NCBI GenBank assembly: GCA_002633005.1
Contig: NMRA01000078.1
Span: forward strand, 1,004,233-1,068,232
DNA: 64,000 nucleotides
Origin: Phoronis australis
Taxonomy: Eukaryota; Phoronida; Phoronidae
Reading direction: 5' to 3'
Part shown: piece by piece, positions 23,965 through 37,384 of the stretch
Position numbering within the stretch: the first letter of the stretch is position 1
Layout of the letters: every line of letters starts with the position of its first letter
Program-made: the position numbers and the translations under genes
Notes under the pieces: generated by a model
What the model was told of the DNA's origin: nothing
The model's database searches: none
The model's input: only the letters and a program-made list of their open reading frames with translations

Positions 23965-25150
23965 TTTTTTGTTTGCACTCTATAGGTCGCAATTTTTGTC
24001 TTATCCACACAAAATTTACACACAACGCGTAGCTCCGGAAGTGCTGGAAGCGTATTGGTTTTGGTCATGATCGGTTCCAAGATGGTGGACATGGTGGCCA
24101 TTTTTTTTTCCGATTTCTGATTCAGTTGCTCATAGAACCCCTCAATTTTTGACGTATTGGGCTCAAAATTGGCACAAATATGAAACTATACAGGTCCTCT
24201 GACTATGCTAGAAATTGACCTATCGCCAGGATTTTGAGTGACAGCTTAATTGACCAATCAGAACGCATCATTCTTGACACACCTTCATTTCCAAGCTGCC
24301 GTTTTACCCGACAAACAACACGTTGCCAGGTAAAACTTATTGTTTGTTAGCCGACAGAGCTTGCGACAGGTCAATTATTTACTTCCTGTCAAAAATGGCA
24401 GAAATATTGACAACGGCGCATACGCACCTCGATTTCGGGAAAAAAGGTTTTGTCTTGTAGAGGGCGCTTTAAAGGACCAATTGCTTTGAAATTTTTCAGG
24501 TATTAGTTTTATGTTGCCGGTTATTATCCAATCCTAAAAAAGCATAAGTTGATTCCAAGATGGTGGATTTGGCGCATGTTGACCCATTTTCAGTCATGCC
24601 ATTTTAAAAGCATTTTTTGTCCAATTTTCACAAAATTTTCACACAACTTGTAGTCCCGTAAGTACTGGAATTCTATTGTTTTTGGTCTTGATCGGGTCCA
24701 AGATGGCGGATGTGGTGGCCATTTTGTTTCCAATTTCTGATCAGTTGCTCATAGAGACTGTAATTTTTTACGTATCAGCACAAATATAAAATTATAAATG
24801 TTCTACAACTATGCCAGAAATCATTTACTTCTGGTTAAAGATGGTGGAAATATCGGCAATTACGCATACGCACTTCGATTTTGGGCAAAAAAATTTTCTC
24901 CTGCCAAGAGGACGCACTATTCCCTGTTGAAATGAAGTTCATGAGCTATGAAATATTCATGAACATTTATGAACTGGTTCATGAACATTCATGAAAAGTT
25001 CATAATCCAAGTTCATGAAATTTTTAGGTGTTAGTTTTACATGACACCCTATTACGCAATTTTCAAAAACCGGAGGTTGCTTTCAAGATGGTGGATCTGG
25101 CACACTTTGACCCATTTTTAGTTGTGCTGGGGTGCCATTTTGAATGGGAA
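23965..25150. repeat. Diverged tandem duplication, two units of about 600 bases
   Basis: Unit 1 (about 23965-24600) and unit 2 (about 24600-25150) share 'cacacaac..gtag..ccg.aagt.ctgga', 'ccaagatggtggacatggtggcc' against 'ccaagatggcggatgtggtggcc' (offset 622), 'ttgctcatagag/aac', and 'caagatggtgga...tttgaccc' (offset about 530). No open frame is conserved between the units. Confidence 0.75.
24930..25025. repeat. Short 'ttcatgaac' repeats
   Basis: At least seven close copies of ttcatgaa(c/a) lie in both orientations, since the motif is nearly palindromic. They occur only in unit 2 of the surrounding duplication, where unit 1 has no equivalent, so they arose or inserted after that duplication. 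Confidence 0.7.
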
Positions 25151-25469
25151 GAGAAAATGACGTTAATTTTTGCATGTGGATTCTCTAAAGTATGTTCTTT
25201 TAAATGAACTGTAACAATTTTTTTCTCAGACTTACCGTTTTCGAGTTATTTGACTTTGAATTTAAAAAAAAAAACATTTCTTTTCGAAAAATTTACGGAA
25301 TGTTGCAAAACTATCAATTTTGATAGAGTTTTGAATGGGCTTTCAGATTAGGTATTTCCCATTTTTCGGTAGATGTCTACTTTTGAATTATCCGTGATTT
25401 TCTGATAGCGCTGTGAATCCTTTGTTGTCTGCGCTCTTGCTGCATTGATGTTGGTTTGGCTTCTGTTGA

Positions 25470-25740
25470 ACAAGACTGTGAGCCTATTTCTTACTGATTT
25501 ATGAATCTAAGTTCGTCATATGAATGTTATGTTGTTCATCATCGCCACCATCATCATCATATTCGTCTTCTTAATCATCATCTCCGTCATCGTCTTTTCA
25601 GTTAATTTCGCCAAGTGTCGCTCAAGACTGTAGCCTATTTCTTACTGATTTCTGACTAATGTGGTCATATTCATCATCTTGGTCGTCATCTCTATTCTCG
25701 TCTTTTCTGTTAATTTCTCCACGTTTCGCTCCTCGGAGCC
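25470..25740. repeat. Direct duplication with CAT/GTC trinucleotide runs
   Basis: The phrase 'caagactgt.agcctatttcttactgattt' occurs at 25471 and 25625. It is followed in both by 'catcatc...cgtca' runs and 'tcgtcttttc.gttaatttc.cca' (25590 and 25697). The offset is about 110-155 bases because the CAT-rich part differs in length. A 78-codon frame follows the second copy but shows no known motif. Confidence 0.75.
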
Positions 25741-27228
25741 CTTTCATTTTAGGTTTTGGCTTGAATTTTCACCAGTACTAGGTTGGTCATGTTGCGTGGC
25801 ATGCATAGGTTGTATTAGCTCAGCTCTATTGGTCAAAAATGGAGCATACATGCCGTGTTCTTCAAGCACATCGCTGTCGTTTCTACAGGATAATTAAAAA
25901 CGGAATACCCTTCAGTGTTATGCTGTTTTCAAATATTAGTCTATCAAAAATGTAAATTAGTCAAAGTTCAGATAGCTTTTTAAACATGCCTCAAGTGTTT
26001 CAAACTTGGTGTAGGGATATTTAATCTCTCGCTCTAGTAGTCTATTCAAACATTGTTCAGTCTCTCTAAACAGTGTTCAGGGTTTTTCAAACATGTCTCA
26101 GTGTCATTTTTTCTATCTATACTAATACCCTAATTTAAATTTTGTAACTAATCACTAAAGCTCCTTGACGGTCGTAGTTTTTTGTGTCGAATCTTCATCC
26201 AATGTTGACGTACAGTTTATTTTGAAAACCACTGTTGATTCCCTGCAGCTTAGTTGTTCCAATAACCATTTTCCGACATAGTGGGGAATGGGGATATGTT
26301 GAAAGTTGCGATGTCACTTAATGGCGCCAGAGAATTTTGTATAAAAATGTTCAGTTTCTGCACCTATAGTTTAATTGGAACTTGGATTTAGATTTTAAAG
26401 CACTGAAATTTTGCAGCACGTTGCAGCATTCTAAAATTCTTAGCTATCAACCCATCAAGTCACCACTGCTGTACTGTTGGATGTTCAAATGATTCACCTG
26501 ATAAGACCAAGGCCAAATTTGTTGAAAGCCCGCAAGTTAAAGAAATATTGCATTTCGTCTTTGTTAACTCTGGTCTCCTAAATTTGAAGTTGGATCGGAT
26601 ACTGCTTTTGTGTTCTTGCCACAGCAAAGAGTTTTATTACAAAGAGCTGCCTGAAAACTGCTCAAAGAAATAAACATATGTTGATCAGTTTTCAAATCTA
26701 TTGGCAAATCTGCCGTGAAAAGGCCACATTCCAATGGCGCAACCTGAGGTTAAACTCTGCTTCTGCATGACGATTACACGTGGTTAGCCAAAATGTGAGC
26801 ATTTGGCAGGTGACAAATTCGGTGGCAGTGTGAGTATTTTTAAACTAACAGTAATTATTTGCTCATTATTTATTTATTTATTTATTTATTTATTGTAATA
26901 TTTAAAACGAGGATGGCCTCTTCAGTGACAGCACTACTTTCCAAGAGGGCCCTCAACAACAAAACTATAAAGCAGTAATATAATACAATAAAGTAGTAAA
27001 ACAATAATTAAATACATGTAACAAAAAAACAATTAAAACAGGTTGAGAATTTAGATAATAAATAAATGCCAAAGGATGATGAAAATTTGACTAAGAGGTG
27101 ATACTATATAGATTATTTACAGCAATGAAAATTGTTATAATTAAGATAGGTAAGGTGGACAAGTGACATTTTATTTTTCAAATTTCTCAACAAAAACAAA
27201 AGTAATCAAGATGTAGTAAACTATTATA
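25741..27228. other. No gene seen
   Basis: An (ATTT)n microsatellite lies at 26866-26895. Nothing coding is recognised. Confidence 0.6.
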
Positions 27229-29647
27229 CCGTAATCGTTCGGGTTAACGCCCTGGGCGGTTAAATTGGCGAATCCAAAAAATCGGGGGAGGGCGGTTAAC
27301 TGAGCAGTGGGCGGTTAAATCGAAAATCCACCTAAAGTAGGGGATGGGCGGTTAACCGAACATGGGCGCTTATTACGACAGACAACCGCCCTGGGCGGTT
27401 AATCTTACCTGGCGATCTAAATCCCGACACGACAATCATACTCGGAACGCGTAGCCCTTTTCAAAGAGCTTTATCGTCACGTCGCCAAATGACTGTGAAA
27501 ACGTCATAACAGCGGATGATCCCAACAAAGGTTCTCTTGCCCTCAGATTAGTCATTCACTATTAAATTTACAAAATTGCTGAGTAATAGCCCCGTGCCGT
27601 CCTGCGGTGCGCAGACGACCAGTCACCACGCAGCCTCCACTAGAATTAAAACTGTTTCAAGATGTGACCCTGCTTAAGTGCGCGCGTGCAAGCTTCACGT
27701 GTTGCAGAGGTCAGACATCAAATTTATGGTTACAGTCTCGTACTATATGTAGCTGTCAAGTTCTGAGTCAGAGAGCAGTTTTAAAATTGGTTGTAATAAA
27801 AGTTTGAAAAACTTAACTCTGTTTTTTTTTGTGTTTGGGATGTTATAGTCGACACTCCGTGACTCAATGACATTTTCAGCGTATGGTTCTGCGGCTAGCT
27901 GTCTTATCTCGACAGCCCGGCATTGCTCTCTTGCCGTTGCGCCAAACATGCTATGCAAAGAAGTAAGACAAGGATCGGGGGTGGTCGAGCCAGTCGTCGA
28001 TCAAGAATAAAATTTCAAGCAACTGCATAAATATGTTACAAAATGTCAGAAAACAGCAATGTTTCAATTCATTATTCTAAACGATCACCTTACCAAACTT
28101 CGTGGTGGAAAAACATTTATTTTCATGCAAGATGTCCAGATTATCCTATTCATATCACTCGTAATATCGCACTGTGGCACTGTTCGGTCCCGCTGTTATC
28201 GCGCAATGTCTCAGTCGGCTGACAATCGTGACTTGGAAATGCCGTCAAGTAATATAACGGCCTCTTTCAATATGCATCTCGTTTTTTATGGCCAAAGATA
28301 GTGGCGGTATTCAGCACGCACGTAGGGCCTACGTGTGAGTCACCTGTCAATCACATGTTGGTGTCAAGGTAACATGCACTCCAAAGTGTGGGAACTTGCG
28401 CACGTGCACCACTACAAATCAGTCACACATAGCGACAGTCCGACGAAGTAACAAAAACGGGCGTGACTATGTACTTTTAAGCTGTTGTTACGAAAGACCC
28501 AGTTCTTTACGATATTCCTCCGTTGCCAATGTTCCCCAAAACTGCGATGTCAAGTCTATTCCCATATTTCCCGGCTCGATGCTCCCTAAGCCCATCCCTG
28601 TAACTAGCTGCGTGAATCTCCTACCCACTATCGTCAAGCAGTCTACGTCGTAGATATTTCAGACTCGAATGGTAAGAATTTTTGTTCAGGCTGAAAATGG
28701 CCAATGTATAAACAAAATTATTCTGGTTGGCTAAAAAGGGGATGTGGAAACGATAATTCACACAGTCACGCTTACGTGGAGGCTGACGCAAGAAATAGTA
28801 AAGAACAGCCAGCGACATTAGTTAAATCTGCCAACCAGTTTGACTGAGATGCAATAAGCAAAAAACAAAATTTGACAAGTCGTTTTTTATTACTTCAAGA
28901 TCATACACAAACATACATTATTGCCAACGTTTGAATTCACAAATCGACAGGCAGCAACGAAATCGGTAACCCAGTAAGGCACTTCTACTGTCCCTTCTGT
29001 CGCCCCACATCCTCTATAACCCGGTAGTTATACTCATCAAAATATTGAGAATTTGACATCTTTACGTGAGTTGTGAGATTTCTTCAAAATACGAGAGCTT
29101 CCCACCTTAATAGAATTTGGAGGGTTGGAAAAAACATTGTCACATTTCTCTGGCCTGATTTTTTCGAATATATGTTTTATCTAGTGCACTGCAGACGGAA
29201 ACTCAGCGCGGCAGACAAAGTCGATGAAAGCGGAGGTTTTGACCCCGGCGGCGTTCTTAAACTTTGCAAACAAGGGAAGAAAATAAAGTGACAAAAAGGT
29301 TCGAGTATTATGTTTTGAAGTGAGTTCATGACCCAAGACAATAACTCGTTAACTGTATTATAATTCAGATTGCTAAACCACCGTCTCGGAGTCCCGGCGT
29401 CGTCGCACTCATTGTGATCATCGATCTTTTTCTAAAAGTTGGGGAATCGCGCGTTTCCTTAGCACCAGGCGCTAAATCTTCATTCTTTAAAAGTCGGGGA
29501 TGGGCGCTTAACCGAGAGGTGGGCGCTTAACTGGAAATATTCAAAAATCGCAGGGAGGCGCTTAAGCGAGCAGTGGGCGGTTAAATCGAAAATGAAGTCG
29601 GGGATGGGCGGTTAACTGAGCATGGGCGTTAACCCGAACGATTACGG
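27229..29647. mobile_element. 2.4-kb non-autonomous DNA transposon with perfect inverted ends
   Basis: The ends ccgtaatcgttcgggttaac (gcc) at 27229 and (ggc) gttaacccgaacgattacgg at 29647 are perfect inverted repeats of at least 23 bases. TA flanks each end (27227-27228 and 29648-29649), as expected for Tc1/mariner-type TA target sites. Both subterminal regions carry arrays of gggcggttaac/gggcgcttaac in the same orientation (27255-27375 and 29495-29630). Internal GC is visibly higher than the surroundings. Internal frames are all under 90 codons with no DDE/D or other transposase motif, so it needs a transposase from elsewhere. Confidence 0.85.
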
Positions 29648-29649
29648 TA

Positions 29650-32600
29650 GCTAAGATTGAACAGTCTAGGTGTTCCCATTAATTGCAGCCTTTGAAAAAT
29701 AGAAAAAGTGACCTTTTTGGCTATAATTTTGTTCATGTGAAGAATTACCATGGTCATAAGACAACTTTGTAAGCTGCTGATTGGCTGGCTGATACAGATA
29801 TTCTATTTGTCATCCGATAAACTTTCACTTGTGAGGGGCCCAGTCTCTAGCACAAGATATACGAGAGTGTTAGCTAGTTTGATCACTCGCAAAAACCTTT
29901 GGTAAAAAATACTCCAATTTCAGACATTTTTTGCTCAAGGTCAGAGCTTGTCTCAAATTCCAGATTCGTATATACAATATCGACTGTCCCAAATTTTTGA
30001 ATTCCCGTATAATGAATGCCAAAACCCCCTCGTCCCAAATTCCAGAGTGCAGAAAACTGAAATTTTTGTATGAGCTTGCGCGTCCAAATTATAACGACTT
30101 CCCTAATTATATTGACTTCCCAAATTGGAGAATTTTTACCGTAGCGTTAGAAACGCTGAAATCATCAACTTTCGGACACTGCTGTTGACTATACTAGTTA
30201 TCCAGTTGAGCACAATGTCTCCATGACAACACTGGGTATAACTTGATCTCTTCTCTTAATACCATCATTTAAAACACGCACTAGAAGTTACGTTTGCGTT
30301 GTGTATTTTCTCTGTTCAAATCGACATTGCCCACAACCCTTGATCAAACCTTGCAAAACATGTTTTTTGTACACTCAAAGGGACATTAGCAATTTATTTT
30401 GTTTTGCTACATGCTTGAGACAGAACTCTGAATCCCTCCATCATCTCTTGTATGTTGATTTTTATTTGCCTAATCCAAAATAAACAGTGTGATCGGCCTG
30501 TTAATGACAGCACATAAACGTACGTCTCGTGTTTCAGGAACTTGAAATCCTTCACATGTAAGGTAGTATTACGATTATGTTACCTGAATGGTACTAATTA
30601 CTATGTTCAGCGACATGTCTGGTTAATTAGTAGCAGCTAATTTGCTTTCATCTTTATTCGTCATCGAACAAAGCATTCCTCTGAGTGGAACAAACGCTGT
30701 CAAGAGAATCTATTCTTTTTCTGCTTGGAAGAACGAATTGATTATATATGACAAGTCCAGCGAATGGGCTTAGTCCGGTCCTAGCTGATGTCTTCGTTAG
30801 TTAATGCAGTTAACTCTAGCATGGCTGCCTCCTTTCAGAGTCTTCGCAACTTGTAATGGAGACGTGTTTGGTTTCTGTTTGGTCTTCATTGCGTAGTTAC
30901 GCCTTAGTTCAGTCTAAAATAAGTCTTTGTGACTCAGGGGAATATCTACCGTACTCCGAAGGTTATTAAGGACGTAGTGAATGGTTTCGAATAAATTACC
31001 GAACTAACAATGATGACTGTTTTCTAGTCACCTCCTGTCCAATTTTGAGTTTTATGTTGGCATGGTAATTGTCATGAAAAATATTGGGTTAGGCAATTTT
31101 CCTTGAAAAGTAATGGGTGGTAAATGATTTTGGAGCATCTTCGAACAAAAGGACATGGCATCGTGCTGGTGTTCCACCCAGCTCGTCAGATCTCTTGAGG
31201 CTGGCTAGTTACGGTTCGTTGTGCAACAATAAAACTTTATTCGCACTTGAGTGACGAATGATAATTTTGCTGTAAAAAGTGATTGGCTCTGTGGGGATGT
31301 ACTGTAGTGATGACAAGTGTGTAAACAGAGCGCTTCTTTTGAAAATACTGGAGAATCAGAGCGTCATTTAGGTATCTAGAGGTGGGTCTAATGGTAGCTC
31401 TTCCTTGGTGACTCTTAACATGTGATAATAATAGGATAAAAGTTCTCTAGTTTGGAACAGCATCTGAAATTTGGTACGTTGAAATTCAAGCCATTTTATT
31501 GAATTTTATTGATTCAGAAGGTTTGTACATGGGTAATGTTGGCATTCATTACATTTTTCAAGTATTGGACACTGCAATTTGTATCAACTAAGTCTGCAAA
31601 GTGTGGGATAAAATCGTCGAAATTAGCTACCAATGCAAAACCCCTCTCATGGACAGCCAGTAGTGCTTAGTTCTAAATTTTAATACGAGCTCCGACCTTG
31701 ACCTAATTAATTAACATTTCACTGTCCACAAAATGGACAATTTTTACCATTTACTTTCCTGCTTGAGTTCTTCACTTGCTTAGCACTTGTTAAATTTCTC
31801 CACAAAAGTGACGATCAAGAGCGTTTTAGTCTGTTGCAAGCATGGGTTGTAGTGTACAGATGTCATAAAACAACATTTATTAAATTTGCCTGTATACTTC
31901 TTGCTCAAAACATGAACGAATGTAAATCATCAATGCCAGCGATAGTCATCATGTAGGCTTACAGTCCTCTTGATAATTTTCAGAAATAGTTCTGTCTTAA
32001 GTCTTGCTTAAGGTTATCTCAAACCTTATTTAGTGGCCTCTAGTGTTACTCGTATATTAAAAAACTAAGCTTTGTCAACTAGTAAAGTAAATATTTTCTG
32101 AAAGACAACAGATAAGGGAATATAATTGTGTACCATTATTATTATTATAACGTTAACACCTTTTTAAGTTCAATTTCATTTTTAAGAAAGATTCATCCAT
32201 AGTTTAATAACCCCTCATTTTTAAACAAAAACTTCACCTGAGTTACCTCAAAAATTTTTTGTTTAGTCTTTTGGTTCAGTTTCTATGACAAATCAACTCG
32301 CAAAATTAAGGTATTTCTTTAAAAATAAAAGTCATATTTGTCTTTCATTGTGCAAAAACTAGGTCTTTATATTAACAGTGTTTTTGGAGATTTATGAATA
32401 AATATTAAGTTTGGAAATATCAGTGAAATCCATCAAGCCATTTTCGAGAAGTCGTGTTCCTAAGTTCAAATTAAGTCGATTAAACTGGGACGAGTGAAAG
32501 TCACAAGGTCTTCGGTTAATTATTCAGTGAAAAGTTGTTTTCGGTAAATGTACGTATTCACTCTTTAGCCATGATAGCTATTTCAAAATTTACTATCAAC

Positions 32601-35600
32601 TATGAACTGAATTTGCAGTTCGTATTAACTTAATTATCGCTAAAACTTTAATTCTTTTTACCGTTCCCAGCCGAGAGGTCAGGGATCAACTTTTGACCTA
32701 CTTAAAAGCAGGTCAACAGTTCATTAGTATACGTAGGCACCATGTGCCGGGAGACTGATACGAAACCAAGTAAGAGATGGATAACAGAAATTGTGTTGGT
32801 GGTGAAAACACGTCGTTAGCATGAGATCGAAACAGCAGCGAAATGTCAAATGGCCTATCGAATTAAGGAATGTGGGTGAGGAGTTATCTCTTTTCACAGC
32901 TTTCTGCGTTCATGTCCACAGAGGGGTGAGGTGACTGTTGGAGCTTTCATTCTCAATGATCATATGCCCAACTCCCTCAGGATCAAAACTACATTTGTCC
33001 TTGTTTTCCCTGGCATCTTTGTACACCTCATTGACTCAGTATTACGGCGACTCAGTGAATGAAAGGACTGAGGGTACATACGAAGCTGCTCTGTACCTGG
33101 CGGGAGATTCAGTTTGAGTGCCCTGTACCCTTTGACCTCGCATGAATGATAAAAAATTTCATTGCAGTTTTTTGGTTCCAAGGTGGTTCTACTACATCTC
33201 TTTTCTCGCTACACGGTATAAAATTTCGTATTTGAAGTTTCTCGAGAATGAAGATAAGTATTTTGTTAGAGACGTGAAATATTGCAAAAATGTCCAATTT
33301 TCGTGAATAAGGTTTGATATTCTTATGTCACGATTATATCACTTTTCATGAAACACGCCTAGTAGTTTGCTGGGGAGACAGTCTTGGACACTCAGTCTGT
33401 TTTGTAAATATTAACTTAGATCAAATTCCAAGTGCATAGAAAACGAATGTGACCTGACTCTTACATGGCTGTGACTTTTTCAACCTTCTGAGAAATAGCC
33501 TAATGACTATATACACAATAGAGGAAATTCTCACAAGTTTTAAATCAGATGTTTCATGCAATGGGCCCGACCTTTGTGTGCGCTTGTGGCTTGGGCACGT
33601 CCTCCGATACAATTTATGCATCAGACCACCTGCACTCTTGTTTTTAAAATTCTGGACCACCCCAGTCTGTTCCACAATGAGATTGTACTTCTTAAAGTGC
33701 TCAATTTATTGTGTTGTCAAGCACTACATTGTAAGTTTTGGTTCAGAGAAAAGACACTTGAGGTTTTGTGTTACAAAAGTGTATTTTACTAATTGCAACA
33801 TCTCTTGGCGATCCTTTTTACATAGGTTTGGCAATGAGGTGCTTGCGCAAATGTGATAAAAGAACACAAAGCGGGTTAGTTTGTTAAGACATTATTGCAC
33901 CTCGTGACTCCAGGCAATGACATAGATTTCGAAGGCCCTAGCTTTAAAAGTCATTGACAACAATGGTTGCATTTTAACTAAGTAGGATCTTTTGCAATCT
34001 CTAGTTCTCAATTCTCATGCACCTTAGAGCAATTCTGAATTGTTATAAAATCTTCATTTGTTTTCGACCAAGTGTGCCTTTTAGCAGTAATTTGTGTTCG
34101 TGAGGTAGTTGTTTGCCTTTAATGTGCGGTAGTTCCTGGCGAATGGGGGAGGATGTGTGCTGATGGAAAATTAGGATACCCACCCATTTTGAGAGTGAGC
34201 TTGAAAAAGAAAACCCATTTATTGGAAGCCTAATTTAAAAAGTCCTGGACCAGCTTTCGTAAGGATTTGGTCCAGAAACACCACGATTTTGTAAGGTACG
34301 CTCTTTTTTGTTTATTTAGCACAGACTGAATATGTCTGACAAATGAAATGTGTATTGTCAAATTTCTTCACTAAAGTAAATAAAAAGAGAACTATCGTTT
34401 ATCGTTCATGATCTTATCCTAATCTGTAAGGAATTTTTGACAACTGTCCTTTCAACTCATTTTGTCCTGCAACAGTACACGAGGTGACATTATGTTATTA
34501 AAATAAGTGGATATTTTGCAGCCAAAGTTTTGAAAATATTGTTATGAAAAGGGAAAATACTCTGTTATGACGCACTCATATTTTGAGAACCAGTTGATGC
34601 CCGTTATTTACCGGAGAAAACTTGTTCTCAAAATGCGGTTACGTTTTATCAGACTGTTGCCGGAAAAGGACCTGTCTTAGAATCTTAAGCTCCCTAAGTA
34701 AACTTTTTTGTTGGGAATGAATTGGAAATGCACCCTGTGGTAGGGAATTTTAGAGAAAAGCATTCTCTTTAGGGAAACTGTGAAAGGTCACCCATTGTAG
34801 TGACAGGTCAATCACAGGGAGTACCCCCCTGGGATGTAGTCTCATTCTTACAAAACATGTCTGGCTTTATAAAACCCACTGGTGTTCAGCTTCGGCTTAA
34901 TGGAATGGCCTAAAGCCAATGACAATGTTACAGTTTTAAATAGAACAAATAAAAGACATCTTTATTTGCCTGTAGTGTGCTGTTGGCCATGATTAGAATT
35001 ATTCGTGGATGCAAGTGGCTGGCGGCAGTGTTACACATCCACGGCTGTTCCCTGGAGCTTGTGTTGCATATTAGCATTAGGCGAGGCACCTGCTATTAGT
35101 GTACATTTGTGACTCTGACGCTTGTGGAATGTTTTTACATGCTTCTAATTAAAGCTGTATTGCATTTGCTTTTCCAGGAGCTGAACCAAAACAAATCCTA
35201 ACATTTTGAGTTAATGGCCATGCCACCATGCATGATGTTTAAAACGAAAACTTAACATAAAAGTGCTTGGGCACTGTGCCATGCATTTCCATTTGACTTT
35301 GAACATAATAGTCACAATGTTCTCCCATACGTCTAACTCTGGTTAATTCCCAAGAGATGGTGTTCATGTCAGCTTCTTTGGAAAAGCAACACGTGTTAGT
35401 TTGCGCTCTTTCAAAGACAGTTATTGCATTCTTATCCTTTCTTTGAGTTGAAATAAGCTATAATAGATCACCTGGAAGTATACTGATCGCCATCAACTTC
35501 TTTGGGAATTGAAGCACACTCTTTGCAACAAGTGACATGGGCTCTGTAGGATCATCAAAAATTCCAATTTTGGCCAACTTCGAACATCGTATCCCAGAAA

Positions 35601-36252
35601 TGGCTGATTAGATTCACATGGAACTTCCAGATACATATAGGTCATCCCTCCTACATAGAAATACTAGTGCCATGACTTATCGAAACCTGCTTTTTCAGGG
35701 ACGACGCCTTGAATTAATGATTGACGTAACTCAAATGAATAAAGTCAGTCAAATATCACGTTGCACGCGCGAAGTTACCCAACCGTAAAATACGGCTTAC
35801 CGTTGTATATGGATTGGTTCTACTTCACAGTTAATAACGCGACGTATTTTCATATACGCGTGAAGGTATGAGCTTCTAACATTTATTTTGTGCAACTTAT
35901 ATTTTATGAAAAAGTGAAAAAATAAATTGTTAGCAATATCGTGTTTCAAGTTGGTGGAATTTTTCTGTTACTCCCTTTATTGAAATTTAACTCGGTTAGT
36001 CAAGTTGGCACTCGCAAAATGTACTCAGGAGGCACAAATCCATCCAAATCCTTTGGGAAAACCCCAATGAACAGCCTATTGCACACAGATAAAGCCATAA
36101 TTAATACAAGTGTCACTACGTGAATTTAACCAGACAATTCACTAAAAACAAATTTAAAAGAAACATATTTAATTGAAGCTTCCAAGTTAAAGTTTTACAC
36201 AGTCACAAACACTAACATTTAGTATCATAACTAGGCCAACCACACTCTATGC
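29650..36252. other. No gene seen
   Basis: Frames are short. A CAATTTGGGACA-type relic lies near 34310-34385, with a second possible one at 31440-31560. The overlapping frames at 33503-33856 show no motif and read as chance. A GATT/ATT-type run lies near 32138. No splice-supported exon is recognised in this 6.6 kb. Confidence 0.5.
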
Positions 36253-36909
36253 ATGCACCAAACTTATGGTCAGTACCATTCCTTTCAACATCCGACTTTC
36301 AACACCATCATCTTGCAGTCCCTAATTTGTCCGCTGAATGTTACAAGTCTTCATTGCCGGCACAAACGTTCCACTGTATCCAAACATCTTCTAAACACGT
36401 CTACACCTTGTCACGGCTGGCTCTCAACTGAGGTGCACGCAGATCAAACATTTGAATGCTCCAACAGTCTTGATAACAATACTGAGCACACCGGTGACCT
36501 AACCGACTATGTTTACAGTTGTCTATTCTTTACAACAAGTTCTCACAATGTTTCTCAAACCGTTAAATTCTTGTATATTTTATTTACGATAATCTACTTT
36601 TACCAGCTGTTCATGCATTTTGAAGCTGTGTATGCTGCCCATTGTTTTTCACACAGAGAAATCCTTTTGTTTGGCGTTTTCAAATTGATGTTTGTATTTA
36701 GCAAAACCTTTTTTTGTACACTGTTCACCAATTTAGAATATACCTTACTGCTTATTCAGTATTTTATGAATGATTTAAAAGTCTCACTGGTTTTGTACAT
36801 AATAATTGCCAAAACTGCCCTTTTTGAATTTTCAGCAGCTTCTAAGGTTATTGTGAGTGTTCACATCATTTTAAAAGGGCCCTTTCTTGCTGTCTTAACT
36901 GCGGTGTGA
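36253..36909 (+). other. 218-codon open frame, probably not a gene
   Basis: This is the longest open frame in the window. It is Phe/Leu/Ile/Cys-rich in its second half, as AT-rich chance frames tend to be, and has no motif I recognise. Its last part runs across known repeats: 36795-36840 matches the 'aattgccaaaa.tgcc' arm of the CAATTTGGGACA family, and from 36869 it enters a separate inverted-repeat element. A real protein would not normally end this way. A short single-exon gene or a decayed element protein remains possible. Confidence 0.3.
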
Positions 36910-37384
36910 GCGGAGCATTGAATGTAAACTGTGAAGTTAACTGAACCCTTCATACCAGCTTTGGTAGTTAACGGACATCGAAGTAAACAGTAGGTGATGC
37001 ACAGTCGTCATCTAAGTAATCGCAAGGTCAACACTGATGTATCTCATGTGCGCTAATATTTTTTTGATGTGACAATTTGGAAACATTCACATGATTGTTC
37101 TAATTGACATAAAACTTAGTTCTAATTCGATTGGGGATTATTTGTGCAAAACAACACTGTCCTGTAATTGTTGACGGGTAATAATGGTCCCTGACGATAA
37201 CTTCGATGGGACCGAAGTTGACCGTTCATACGGCACCGCAGCGATCCGCTGTTAAATGCACCTGTTTACTGCGAAGTTAACGGGCACTGTTAACTTTAAT
37301 CCAGGACTGAAGTTAAGGGTTCATACTGACTGTAACTCCCAAAAACATCGCCACCTCGACATTAGTATGAAAGGGCCTAAAACC
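36869..37384. mobile_element. About 515-bp element, 'AGGCCCTTTC' inverted ends
   Basis: The left end ttaaaagggccctttcttgc and the right end tatgaaagggcctaaaacc are imperfect inverted repeats. The interior has repeated 'gaagttaac' and 'gttaact' motifs around '...ttcatac...'. A related copy lies near 10075-10466, and a lone end near 51680 ('aaaagggcttttcacacta'). It is non-coding and probably a MITE. Confidence 0.6.

Noticed and set aside
25530-25700. CAT-repeat region as a histidine/serine-rich coding exon
   Set aside because: The trinucleotide runs are imperfect, interrupted by stops, and part of a local duplication.
36253-36909. 218-codon open frame as a protein gene
   Set aside because: Its end runs across two known repeat families, its second half has the Phe/Leu/Ile bias of AT-rich chance frames, and no motif is recognised. 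It is listed only as an open frame.
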